Assembly: GCA_964015035.1 (NCBI GenBank)
Contig: CAXHCA010000011.1
Coordinates: 14,848-78,847, forward strand
Origin: BQJU01 sp964015035
GTDB taxonomy: Bacteria; Bacteroidota; Bacteroidia; Chitinophagales; Saprospiraceae
Length of the DNA: 64,000 nucleotides
Direction of reading: 5' to 3'
In this document: in pieces, positions 8,694 through 16,796 of the stretch
Numbering within the stretch: position 1 is the first letter of the stretch
How the letters are laid out: each line of letters starts with the position of its first letter
Made by a program: the position numbers and the translations under genes
The notes under the pieces: generated by a model
The model's database searches: none
Told to the model about the DNA's origin: nothing
The model's input: the letters and a program-made list of their open reading frames with translations, nothing else

Positions 8694-10421
8694 TTAGTAC
8701 CTGTTTTGACAAATGACCTTTCGGGAAATAACGCCTCTTTCCGTAGTAATTTTTAAGCAATAGCTGCCTGCTGGCAGGGAGGGCAAGTGGATCATCCATT
8801 CCTGACCGGTCGGTGCAACTTCACGGAGACGTTCCTGCCCAAAGGCATCATATACGGCGTAGTGGTCGATTGCTAAGGCCTCGTTCAGCACTATCTTAAA
8901 TGATTCCGAGAAGGGGTTTGGGAAAACGCGGATATTGGTTGGCCCAAGCACCTCTTGAGTTGGCACTACCGTTACTGTTACGGGAGTAATATCTTGATTT
9001 TCTACAATGGCATAGGTTTGATCTACGGCGACTTGCTCGTAGCTTTCTTCCAAACCATTGGGCCAGCGAATGAATAGCTGATCGATGACCTCATGCTCCC
9101 CTAGGCCAAAGTGCAAAGTCAGGCTGTTTTGGCTGGCGTAACCAGAACCCCCGGCTACTTCGTCGGTATACCGATCTTCTCCACAGATGATTTGCACCCG
9201 GGCACCAATCGCACTGCGGTTGCTGATCGTACCGGTGAGTTGTAGATTGACCCAATGGTTGTCAGCATTGCTCTGGTTGATGAGCAACTGATTACCCACG
9301 GAACCACCCCGGTTATTGACAAAAACGTCTACCTGACCATCGCGGTTGACATCGCTGGTGGCGACACCATAGCTGCCTTCCATACTTGAAATGATGGTGC
9401 CTTCGCTAACCAGGGTAAAGGTATTGTCGCCCATATTTTGATACATCAGATTGGGCTCCGGAGAAAAATAGCTGTCATTGACCACATAAATATCTTGCCA
9501 GCCATCATTATTAAAATCAAGGAACGTAGTCCCCCAGCCCATACCGAGATCCATGATGGCCGCACTTTCTGAAATATTGGAGAAGGTGCCATCTGCATTA
9601 TTGAGCAACAAGGTATTCTCAAAGCGGTTGGTAATGTAAAGGTCCAGCCAGCCATCGTTGTTGATGTCACCAAAGTCTACCCCCATCCCTTCTCCTGCAA
9701 CATTTGTTCCCGAACTTTCCGAGACGTCGGTGAAATGGCCGCTGCCATCGTTTTGATAAAGAATATTGGCTTGATTGCCGTCGTGGGTCAGGTAAAGATC
9801 AGGATCACCATCATTATCGTAGTCGAGAAATACAGCCCCCATGGAGATTTGCTGGTCCAATGCCCCGGAAGCTTCCGTCACATCGGTGAAGGTGAGGTCG
9901 CCATTGTTTTTATAGAGGATGTTTTCCTGATTTAATCGGGCCAGATACAGGTCAAGGAAGCCATCCTGATCAATATCGGCAAAGAGCGCTGCCCGAACCT
10001 TATTACCTTGATAGACTCCTGCCGTATACCCGATTTCTGAAAAAGTGGCATCGCCATTATTTAGGAAAAGCAGGTGATCATCGGTTTGGCTACTGACAAA
10101 TAAATCCAGCCAGCCGTCATTGTTGATATCGCCCCATACACACATGCCGTGCATACTCGGATAGACCTCAATGCCTACTTCTTGTGCTTTTTCCAGAAAG
10201 GAACCATCCATTTGCTGTTCATACAATAGAATGCGTTCCAATTGTGGATAAACCAGGATGTCTTCCCTACCGTCATTATTGTAATCTGCAAAAGCTACGC
10301 CATAATTTTTACCAACGTGATCAACGCCAAGTACCGGTGCCATATCCTGGAAGACGACCTGTCCATGTCCATAATTAAATAGTCCACCTAAAAATAGAAT
10401 GAACGATAAAAATCTTTTCAT
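8694..10421 (-). CDS. Secreted CRTAC1-type FG-GAP/VCBS + ASPIC/UnbV protein with T9SS sorting domain
   Basis: A 575-residue extracellular protein. Residues 1-20 are a signal peptide. Residues about 35-390 form FG-GAP/VCBS beta-propeller repeats, each with a calcium-binding-like loop (ADYNNDGREDILV, GDINNDGWLDLFV, ADIDQDGFLDLYL, LDYDNDGDPDLYL and others). Residues about 405-470 are an ASPIC/UnbV domain (RSAIGARVQII..GGSGYASQNSLTLHFGLG). The end, VFPNPFSESFKI...LPAGSYCLKITTERG, is a type A T9SS sorting domain, so the protein is exported to or through the outer membrane. The ligand is unknown; it may bind carbohydrate or act in adhesion. Confidence 0.92.
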   Translation of the reverse strand: MKRFLSFILFLGGLFNYGHGQVVFQDMAPVLGVDHVGKNYGVAFADYNNDGREDILVYPQLERILLYEQQMDGSFLEKAQEVGIEVYPSMHGMCVWGDINNDGWLDLFVSSQTDDHLLFLNNGDATFSEIGYTAGVYQGNKVRAALFADIDQDGFLDLYLARLNQENILYKNNGDLTFTDVTEASGALDQQISMGAVFLDYDNDGDPDLYLTHDGNQANILYQNDGSGHFTDVSESSGTNVAGEGMGVDFGDINNDGWLDLYITNRFENTLLLNNADGTFSNISESAAIMDLGMGWGTTFLDFNNDGWQDIYVVNDSYFSPEPNLMYQNMGDNTFTLVSEGTIISSMEGSYGVATSDVNRDGQVDVFVNNRGGSVGNQLLINQSNADNHWVNLQLTGTISNRSAIGARVQIICGEDRYTDEVAGGSGYASQNSLTLHFGLGEHEVIDQLFIRWPNGLEESYEQVAVDQTYAIVENQDITPVTVTVVPTQEVLGPTNIRVFPNPFSESFKIVLNEALAIDHYAVYDAFGQERLREVAPTGQEWMIHLPSLPAGSYCLKITTERGVISRKVICQNRY

Positions 10422-10431
10422 CGCAACTGAA

Positions 10432-11208
10432 TTATGCCCCTTTAAAGATCGGTTTTCTCTTCTCTAAAAATGCATTAACGCCCTCTTGGAAATCGGCGGT
10501 CAACCCTGCGGTTGCTTGGAGTTGGTCTTCCACAGCCAGCTGAGTATCCAAATCGTTGGTCAGGGAGTGGTTCAGCGCGCGTTTGGTCAGTCCAAGCCCT
10601 ATCGTCGGCATTTGCGCTAACTTTGTCGCTAGTTTCCAAGCGTCTTCTGCGAAGGTTTCCGCAGGCAATACTTTGTAGATCATCCCGAGTTCCTCGGCTT
10701 CGGTGGCGCTAACCTTATCGCCCAACATCATCAAGGCAGTAGCCTTCTGTCTACCGATCAGCCGTGGCAGAAAATACGTGCCTCCACTATCGGGAATCAA
10801 TCCAATTTTGCTAAAAGCTTGAATAAAGCTGGCAGATTCACTGGCTACCGTAATATCGCAGGCCAGGGCAATATTGGCGCCAGCTCCGGCAGCCACCCCA
10901 TTAACGGCACAAACAACAGGTTTTTCCAGATTTCTGATCAATTTAATGATGGGATTGTAGTGCTCCGTCAGGATCGTGGTGAGGGAGGGGCCATCTTCGG
11001 CAATCACCTCTTGCAGATCTTGGCCGGCACAAAAGGCTTTGCCCTCACCGGTTAGATAGACGGCTCGGATTTCGGCATCTTCCTCACAGGCTTTTAAATG
11101 TTCTTGTAGCCGCAACGCCATCTCCCGGTTGAAGCTATTAAAAACAGTTGGCCGGTTCAGGGTGATTCGGGCAACTTGATCGATTTTTTCAAATAAGATA
11201 CTATCCAT
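10432..11208 (-). CDS. paaG: Enoyl-CoA hydratase/isomerase, PaaG-like
   Basis: The 258-residue crotonase-fold protein (start at 11208, MDSILFEKIDQVARITLNRP, avoiding overlap with the upstream gene; a Met at 11223 also exists) has the oxyanion-hole segments KAFCAGQDLQEV and NGVAAGAGANIALACDI and the Asp in IGLIPDSGGTYFLPRLIG. The D at that position, rather than Glu, and the GQDL motif are typical of PaaG, the 2-(1,2-epoxy-1,2-dihydrophenyl)acetyl-CoA isomerase of phenylacetate catabolism. Coupling to the PaaD-like gene directly upstream supports this. The oxygenase genes paaABC are not in the window. Confidence 0.82.
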   Translation of the reverse strand: MDSILFEKIDQVARITLNRPTVFNSFNREMALRLQEHLKACEEDAEIRAVYLTGEGKAFCAGQDLQEVIAEDGPSLTTILTEHYNPIIKLIRNLEKPVVCAVNGVAAGAGANIALACDITVASESASFIQAFSKIGLIPDSGGTYFLPRLIGRQKATALMMLGDKVSATEAEELGMIYKVLPAETFAEDAWKLATKLAQMPTIGLGLTKRALNHSLTNDLDTQLAVEDQLQATAGLTADFQEGVNAFLEKRKPIFKGA

Positions 11209-11213
11209 AGGTC

Positions 11214-11705
11214 TTAGTGGCATTTAAAATAATCAAATGGTTCCAGGCAGTCATTGCACTGGTATAGTGATTTACAAGCGGTGGACCCAAATTGGCTGAT
11301 CATCCGGGTATTATCGGATTTGCAATGTGGGCAGGACACTTTCCGCTCTTCTGCAAATAGGTCATTTTTGTTGGGGCTATTGGGAAGGGGAGGGGCAATA
11401 CCATAGTCTTCCAATTTTTGGCGTCCTTGATCGGTTAGCCAATCGGTGGTCCAGGGTGGACTAAGCACGGTAGTCACTTTCACCGGATCGATGCCATTTT
11501 CCTGCAAAGTGGCGCGAATGTTGATTTCGATGGTATTCATGGCCGGGCACCCCGAATAAGTAGGCGTGATGATTACTTCTACCAGGCTATCGTCATGGAT
11601 TTTGACATCTCGGATGATGCCCAGGTCAACAACAGTGAGGACCGGGATTTCCGGGTCACTGACTGCTTCCAATAGCCGCCAGATTTCTGCTGTGGTTATC
11701 GTCAT
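11214..11705 (-). CDS. paaD: PaaD-like protein (phenylacetyl-CoA epoxidase Fe-S/diiron assembly factor)
   Basis: The 163-residue protein has a MIP18/DUF59 domain (residues 7-95: VSDPEIPVLTVVDLGIIRDV, TPTYSGCPAMNTIE, LSPPWTTDWLT) followed by a C-terminal zinc ribbon (CPHC x20 CNDC). That combination is specific to PaaD (PaaJ in some schemes), needed for function of the phenylacetyl-CoA monooxygenase PaaABCE. It lies 5 bp upstream of paaG on the same strand. It is odd that the rest of the paa genes are not adjacent. Confidence 0.88.
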   Translation of the reverse strand: MTITTAEIWRLLEAVSDPEIPVLTVVDLGIIRDVKIHDDSLVEVIITPTYSGCPAMNTIEINIRATLQENGIDPVKVTTVLSPPWTTDWLTDQGRQKLEDYGIAPPLPNSPNKNDLFAEERKVSCPHCKSDNTRMISQFGSTACKSLYQCNDCLEPFDYFKCH

Positions 11706-11762
11706 GGTTAAGGCTTTTTAATAATAACAGCAAAAAAGTCAATTGGTTAGTCTTCTTCTCCT

Positions 11763-13094
11763 TCAATCCATTTTTGTTAAATCCAGGTTGCGGATCATCA
11801 GCAGATAAGACTTAGTGAACTCAACCACAGAATCAAAATTGAGGGAACTGATGGCTGGTGTCAACCGGGTAAATCGGTTGCGATTTTCGTCCACAATGTG
11901 CTCGATGGCCTTGCGAATGGCTTTTTTATTCAATTTTTGAGCCTCAAAATCGTAGTAATCCAGGTGGAAGCCCAGTTTTTGGAAGTATTCAGCTTCAACG
12001 ATTTGGAAATACAGGTGAAACAGATCGCGATCAGGCTTGGGAATCGCATAATTAAACATGCAGTAGCCCACGATGTAACCCGGAATAGCCAGCGCTACAC
12101 GATGGTGATTGTTGTCAAAATACCAATCCATATGATTGAGTTCCCCATCGATAAAACCAACCACTCGATCGTGATTCACCGGAGTGGTGATGCCAAAAGT
12201 GGTTTTAACCCGATACATTTCTTTGAAAAACTCTTCTTTGGGGCGATCCAGTAGTTTTTGCAACTCCTTGCAAAGGATGACATTTTTCTCTACAAGTGAT
12301 TTTTCTCCTTTGGCAAAATAGAGCCGGTGCACCCGCTCCAGAGTTTCCATCATATAGCCTTCGGGCTTGATCAGGTAGTCGAGCTTATAAATAAGGTTTA
12401 ACAACAAATAGCTAATGCCTCCCGGATACTGATCTTTATTGAGCGCACCCGATTCTATTTCATCTAAAACGGTTTTGACTTCAGTTTGAATAAAATTGTA
12501 CTTGATCTCCTTTTCCCACTCCGGTAAATCCTGGAGGTGGGAAGTATCCAGTGGCTCCAACATTTTAAATTCATCCAATAGTAGGTCATCCTGCTTATCC
12601 GCCTGAGTGGCTACTTCTTTCAGGGCATAATAGAGCTTGTAGGGAGAACCGTCCAGGGTATAGCTGTCAAAGACTACCGTAATGTTGTGGTCTTCATCGA
12701 GAGCAAAGCGGCTAAACTTCAAACTAAAGTTTTGCTCAATTAAGCGGCGCATGAAACCTACATTCAAAAATTGAGACCGGGCTACTTTGGCTTCGGCTTT
12801 GATTTTTTTGTCATTGGCAAATCCGGTAATCTTCTTGGACCCCTGGTAGATTTCAAAATGGATCGTACCGTTTTTTTCTTCCCATTTCACATTGTCTTCT
12901 CTTTCATCGCGGAGGTACTTAAAGAATTCGCGGTAAGAATCGAGGTAGTCATCTCGTTCAAATTTTTCCAGCGCCAAATCCCAGCAGTCATAATTTGCGT
13001 CAGTCTTGTAGGAGTCGCTATAGCGACCGAAGCGAATATCCGGTTGTGGTACCACTTCCTCCTTTCCTCCAAAAATCCGATCAAAAAGTCCCAT
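11763..13094 (-). CDS. Conserved hypothetical protein with possible YbjN-like domain
   Basis: I do not recognise this 443-residue soluble protein with certainty (start at 13094, MGLFDRIFGGKEE; a Met six codons upstream is possible). Residues about 85-180 read as an alternating beta/alpha region (HFEIYQGSKKITGFAN, ..LNVGFMRRLIEQNFSLKFSR, TVVFDSYTLDGSPYKLYYAL) reminiscent of YbjN/type III secretion chaperone-like domains. The C-terminal half is helical and contains GYIVGYCMFNYAIPKPDRD. There is no signal peptide, membrane helix or catalytic motif. It is the first gene of the minus-strand array 5434-13094. Confidence 0.7.
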   Translation of the reverse strand: MGLFDRIFGGKEEVVPQPDIRFGRYSDSYKTDANYDCWDLALEKFERDDYLDSYREFFKYLRDEREDNVKWEEKNGTIHFEIYQGSKKITGFANDKKIKAEAKVARSQFLNVGFMRRLIEQNFSLKFSRFALDEDHNITVVFDSYTLDGSPYKLYYALKEVATQADKQDDLLLDEFKMLEPLDTSHLQDLPEWEKEIKYNFIQTEVKTVLDEIESGALNKDQYPGGISYLLLNLIYKLDYLIKPEGYMMETLERVHRLYFAKGEKSLVEKNVILCKELQKLLDRPKEEFFKEMYRVKTTFGITTPVNHDRVVGFIDGELNHMDWYFDNNHHRVALAIPGYIVGYCMFNYAIPKPDRDLFHLYFQIVEAEYFQKLGFHLDYYDFEAQKLNKKAIRKAIEHIVDENRNRFTRLTPAISSLNFDSVVEFTKSYLLMIRNLDLTKMD

Positions 13095-13601
13095 TTCGTT
13101 CTCTGTTTTCAAATCAAAATGATAGAGGCGAAAAATACGACAATTATAACGACAAGCCTAAGAGTAGCTATAAAATTCGCATTTGTGTCAATCGGGGCGG
13201 GCATTTTTTGGACAAGATTGGTCAAAATATCAAATTAGCGTGCGATTCTTCTTGATTTACCACAAAAAATATATATTTTTGTAAGGTTCTTTTACATATC
13301 ATAATTTTCCCCCTTCCCTTCATCTATTCCTGTAATCCAAACTTTTGGGCTATTGCCCGCATTTTCTTTTCACGAAGCAAATTTTACACTTCAACAGTGG
13401 CCATTATCAACGTATTAGATGTTTCTCTTTGACAGATTCCTTGACGAAAATTCAAAGTACATTAAATGCACAAAGATGGTTGTCTGTTACCCCGCCCCAC
13501 CTTATGGTCTCTGACGATTTGGGATGATTTTTTATTGGCCGGATGGATCGGAAACATTGGTGGCGATATTGAAATATTGTTTTTTTGATCGATGAATAAA
13601 A
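13095..13601. other. Long AT-rich intergenic region between divergent genes
   Basis: About 500 bases with no convincing gene. It separates the unknown minus-strand gene from the AraC-type HTH gene. A two-part promoter-like sequence occurs at 13252-13281. A 60-codon open frame at 13345-13527 has no recognisable feature and was not called. Confidence 0.5.
13252..13281 (+). promoter_or_regulatory. Candidate promoter, TTG-N19-TATTTTTG
   Basis: TTG at 13252-13254, a 19-nt spacer, and TATTTTTG at 13274-13281 match the Bacteroidota promoter pattern TTG-N17-23-TAnnTTTG in full, the only complete match seen in the window. The nearest plus-strand gene starts 320 nt downstream (13602), so either the leader is long or an unrecognised small RNA or peptide lies between. 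Confidence 0.35.
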
Positions 13602-13967
13602 ATGTGTGTGATGGGAGCCTCTATTAAACCAAATTTAAGCTGGTTGAAGAATGTAAATCGAACCATTCTTCTCAACCTGAACAACAACAATTTCTTAGTG
13701 TCAGATCTAGCCAAATCTGCCTTTATGAGTGAACGGCAATTTTATCGGGAAGTCAAAAAGGCCACGGGACTTACGCCCAACCAGTATATCCAATGGGTAA
13801 AAATGGAAAAGGCAAGAGAATGGATCATGGCCGGTAAATATGGATCATTAAAGAAACTTTCTCAGGCCCTTGGATATACTCGAACAGACTATTTCGTTAA
13901 AATCTATCTGAGACATTTTGGCGAACCACCTGATTTAGCTAAAGGTGATCAAGCCTTTGATACATAG
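13602..13967 (+). CDS. Solo AraC-type DNA-binding domain protein
   Basis: The 121-residue protein is little more than an AraC/XylS double helix-turn-helix: LLNLNNNNFLVSDLAKSAFM (first HTH, residues 23-42), ERQFYREVKKATGLTPNQYI, then the second HTH, SLKKLSQALGYTRTDYFVKI. AraC regulators usually carry an N-terminal sensor or receiver domain; here an in-frame stop lies at 13593-13595, directly upstream, so none is encoded. It could be a genuine mini-regulator or the C-terminal remainder of a broken response regulator. Its position directly before the curli cluster on the same strand suggests, without proving, a role in its control. Met4 (13611) is an alternative start. Confidence 0.8.
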   Translation: MCVMGASIKPNLSWLKNVNRTILLNLNNNNFLVSDLAKSAFMSERQFYREVKKATGLTPNQYIQWVKMEKAREWIMAGKYGSLKKLSQALGYTRTDYFVKIYLRHFGEPPDLAKGDQAFDT

Positions 13968-14609
13968 TTAGTTAGAGAATTGTGTTTTTTAAATGTGATT
14001 GGCTGGTTTTTGGCAGGATTATGAGTTTGAAATCAGCTATCTTTGTTGCATGAAGGTTTTTAATTAATATTACAGGAGTATTGTAAGTTAATAAGAAACG
14101 AAGATCAGACGACCAACCAGAGAATTTGTTCCCCCGCGACCTGTAGTCGCCCAAACTAAGATGTCCTTTTTACGCTCAGTCAGTAAAACTATTTAGATCA
14201 GCAGTGAGTTCGTTACGAGCGAATTGTTTTTAATTGGATGATTAAAAACATTGTATTGTAATGGCAAATGGTGATGTAATATCACAATTTGGAGGAGTTG
14301 GTATTGATTTAAAATAGTTTAGTACATGTTTGAAGGTGGTGCTTTAGCAGCGAAAATTGCAGGCTTTGGGTTCTCGCAAGGCTCATTTTTGAGTGCATCT
14401 CGGCTGAGCCGAGACGGACGAAAAAATAGCCGAAAAGAGCTTCCAAAATCCCGGTTTTACCGGGAATGAATGATTACCTCCAAACATGCACTCAGTATCG
14501 CTTTATCCGTTCAAGTTGACTTATACCAGGTTAATAGCCTGCGTATGAGCAGTTATTGCTATGCATTTTTCACCAAACCCAATTTATAAATTAAAAATTT
14601 ATTGCTAAA
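13968..14609. other. Leader region of the curli cluster
   Basis: A 642-base gap before the CsgA-like gene. It contains a family I palindromic element at 14321-14492 and a dyad GTGAT-gtaat-ATCAC at 14271-14285 that could bind a dimeric regulator. No TAnnTTTG motif was found close to the start at 14610, so the promoter of the cluster remains unplaced. Confidence 0.45.
14321..14492 (+). repeat. Family I palindromic element, long form (copy a)
   Basis: Termini AGTACATGTTTGAAGGT (14321-14337) and ACCTCCAAACATGCACT (14476-14492) are imperfect inverted repeats. The interior shares GGTGCTTTAGCAGCGAAAAT, GGGTTCTCGCAAGGCTC, AATAGCCGAAAAGAG and CCCGGTTTTACCGGG with the copy at the right edge of the window. 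A perfect hairpin TCTCGGCT-g-AGCCGAGA at 14398-14414 is unique to this copy. Confidence 0.85.
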
Positions 14610-16190
14610 ATGAAAAAATTTCTTCTATTAACCCTAGCCTTTTTGCTCACTGTAGGACTAGCTGTCGCACAGCAGAACAATAGCAATGTCAACCAAAATG
14701 GAGACAAAAACGTTGGCAACAATACTCAGATTGGTAAAAAGAACGATGCTGGTATCGACCAGGATGGTGACAACAACTCCAGTGACAACCACCAAAGAGG
14801 AGATGAAAACTGGCTAAATACCTTTCAGGATGGTGACTGGAATACATCCAATACCAATCAGAATGGAGACAAAAATACTGCAAATACGGAGCAAAGAGGA
14901 GATGAAAACGAAAGCCTGACGAATCAGGATGGTGACCGCAATGATTCTAATGTGGATCAGCGTGGTCGCGAAAATGGAGCGTATACCGATCAGGATGGAG
15001 ATCGGAATAATTCCAATACGGTGCAACGTGGTCGGGAGAACAATGCCGAAACGGACCAATACGGAAACGACAACTTTTCCCAAACCTACCAGGATGGCCG
15101 CGAAAATAGCTCTGCAGTAGACCAGGATGGTGATCGCAATGCTGCCTGGACGGATCAATACGGTCGGGATAATGCTTCCTGGTTAAAGCAGGATGGTGAC
15201 CGAAACCTGGGTTCGGTTTACCAAGATGGTGTCAACAACCACTCTGATGCTCATCAGGACGGTGATGACAACGATATCTACGTCACTCAACTTTGGGAAA
15301 ACAACCGCTCCTGGGCTAAGCAGGATGGTGATAAAAACCTGGGATCTGTTTATCAGGATGGCAATTACAACCGTTCAAACCTAGACCAAGATGGGGATCG
15401 CAATACAGGATATATTACTCAGTTTGGCAATGGCAATCAATCTGACGCCAAGCAAGAGGGTGATAAGAACGTTGCACAAGTAGATCAATTTGGTAATCGC
15501 AACAGTTCTGACTTGAATCAGGATGGTGATGATAACGATATTTATGTTAGCCAGCTTTGGGAGGAAAACGACTCTTGGGCTAAGCAGGATGGTGACCACA
15601 ACTCAGCAACTGTAAACCAAAACGGTTATAAGAATAATTCTCACTTGTTGCAGGATGGTGATCACAACTCAGCTAGTGTACAACAGTACGGTGTCAGAAA
15701 TGACTCCGACCTAAAGCAAGACGGTGACAAAAATGACGCAAGTATCAATCAGTCAGGTGAAAGAAACCGCTCAAATGCATTGCAAGACGGTGACGATAAC
15801 ACCCTGTATGTCTCACAAATTTTCGATGACAACTCTTCCTGGGCCAAGCAAGATGGTGACAAGAACCAGGGTGATGTAAACCAGTTTGGTTTTGAAAATA
15901 CTTCAGACTTAACTCAAGATGGTGACCGCAACAATGCTGACATTGATCAAGTTGGTGCAAAAAACAGTGCATGGTCTTTGCAGGATGGTGACCAGAATAT
16001 CTTGATGACCAATCAGGATGGTATCGAAAACACGGCCAATACAGAACAGGATGGTGACTATAACTTCTCTAACACCGTTCAATTTGGATACGACAACTAC
16101 GGCAATACTTACCAGGAAGGTGATAAGCACACTTCCAATATCAATCAAGTGGGGGCACACAACGTATCTAACGTAATTCAGAAAGACTAA
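14610..16190 (+). CDS. csgA: CsgA-like major curlin subunit, Asp-rich 22-residue repeats
   Basis: The 526-residue secreted amyloid subunit has a signal peptide (residues 1-20, MKKFLLLTLAFLLTVGLAVA). From residue 24 the protein is entirely repetitive: forty-five 11-residue half repeats plus an 8-residue final one, each x5-Q-x-G-x2-N, pairing into twenty-two 22-residue units. Q6, G8 and N11 are the positions that stack Gln/Asn ladders in curli fibres. Every second half repeat carries Q-D-G-D-[RKDH]-N, making the fibre strongly acidic; this differs from E. coli CsgA. Repeats 10, 14 and 18 (nt 15273, 15537, 15801) replace QxG by QLW or QIF. E. coli CsgA has five repeats, so this is very long. It is exported by the CsgG pore encoded downstream. 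Confidence 0.93.
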   Translation: MKKFLLLTLAFLLTVGLAVAQQNNSNVNQNGDKNVGNNTQIGKKNDAGIDQDGDNNSSDNHQRGDENWLNTFQDGDWNTSNTNQNGDKNTANTEQRGDENESLTNQDGDRNDSNVDQRGRENGAYTDQDGDRNNSNTVQRGRENNAETDQYGNDNFSQTYQDGRENSSAVDQDGDRNAAWTDQYGRDNASWLKQDGDRNLGSVYQDGVNNHSDAHQDGDDNDIYVTQLWENNRSWAKQDGDKNLGSVYQDGNYNRSNLDQDGDRNTGYITQFGNGNQSDAKQEGDKNVAQVDQFGNRNSSDLNQDGDDNDIYVSQLWEENDSWAKQDGDHNSATVNQNGYKNNSHLLQDGDHNSASVQQYGVRNDSDLKQDGDKNDASINQSGERNRSNALQDGDDNTLYVSQIFDDNSSWAKQDGDKNQGDVNQFGFENTSDLTQDGDRNNADIDQVGAKNSAWSLQDGDQNILMTNQDGIENTANTEQDGDYNFSNTVQFGYDNYGNTYQEGDKHTSNINQVGAHNVSNVIQKD

Positions 16191-16211
16191 GTGAATAATT
16201 GAAATATTTGA

Positions 16212-16252
16212 AGGAGGGGAGCTTCTGTTCCCTTCCTCTTTTGTGTTTTAGA
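16212..16252 (+). terminator. Hairpin with T-rich tail between csgA-like and csgB-like genes
   Basis: AGGAGGGGA (16212-16220) pairs with TCCCTTCCT (16229-16237) with one G-T wobble, followed by ctcttttgtgtttt. It is suited to act as a partial terminator or attenuator, leaving the major subunit mRNA more abundant than the downstream assembly genes. Confidence 0.6.
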
Positions 16253-16265
16253 AGATACCATACCA

Positions 16266-16793
16266 ATGAAACCCATTATTCTATTCTTATTACTTGTACT
16301 CGTCAGCTTTTCAGGAATAGCTCAGACCAACTCGGCGGCGGAAGAAGACTTTATCAGAAATAATGTCGCTTTAAGGCTGGAAGGAAATGTGACCCAAATT
16401 CAACAAATTGGCGATTTTAATGAAGTGCATATCCTGCAGGACAATGTACAATATGCCGAATTGCTACAACGCGGTGATTATAATGTCATTCAAACCGAAA
16501 TGAGGGGAGGCGCCAATAGTTTGCAAGTACTGCAAGAGGGTGAGCAAAACAATTATCAGTTACAACTCGAGGGCAGCAATAATGTTTTAGGCGTTTATCA
16601 GTACGGCCACAATAATGTGATGGTTCAAGAAATGGACCAAACTGACGATCGCCGGATGTATCTGCTGCAAAGGGGGAATGACAATTATTTGGAATACCGG
16701 GGCAACGACACCTACCAACCGGATCTGCCGTTACAAATCACCCAACATGGACAAGGCTTGCAATTGATTATCAATCCATCTAACCATTTCTAA
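16266..16793 (+). CDS. csgB: CsgB-like minor curlin / nucleator
   Basis: The 175-residue secreted protein has a signal peptide (MKPIILFLLLVLVSFSGIAQ). The mature part contains degenerate curlin half repeats: VTQIQQIGDFNEVHILQDN, ELLQRGDYNVIQTEMRGGAN, LQVLQEGEQNNYQLQLEGSN and LGVYQYGHNNVMV, spaced at about 22 residues. The divergent repeats, short length and place right after the major subunit fit the nucleator role of CsgB, which seeds fibre growth at the cell surface. That role is inferred from family and context. It ends 3 bp before the CsgH-CsgE gene, so translation is probably coupled. Confidence 0.85.
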   Translation: MKPIILFLLLVLVSFSGIAQTNSAAEEDFIRNNVALRLEGNVTQIQQIGDFNEVHILQDNVQYAELLQRGDYNVIQTEMRGGANSLQVLQEGEQNNYQLQLEGSNNVLGVYQYGHNNVMVQEMDQTDDRRMYLLQRGNDNYLEYRGNDTYQPDLPLQITQHGQGLQLIINPSNHF

Positions 16794-16796
16794 ATT

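Noticed and set aside
13345..13527. Possible 60-residue gene in the gap before the AraC-type gene
   Set aside because: No recognisable motif, no close promoter or ribosome-binding signal, unusual composition.
14689..16160. Minus-strand open frames inside the curlin gene
   Set aside because: They arise from codon bias of the repeated sense sequence and encode low-complexity strings without a family match.
14610..16190. Regular 66-bp spacing that could suggest a CRISPR-like or satellite array
   Set aside because: The period is a multiple of three, the frame is open throughout and the repeat is explained at protein level by curlin repeats; no spacer/repeat pattern.
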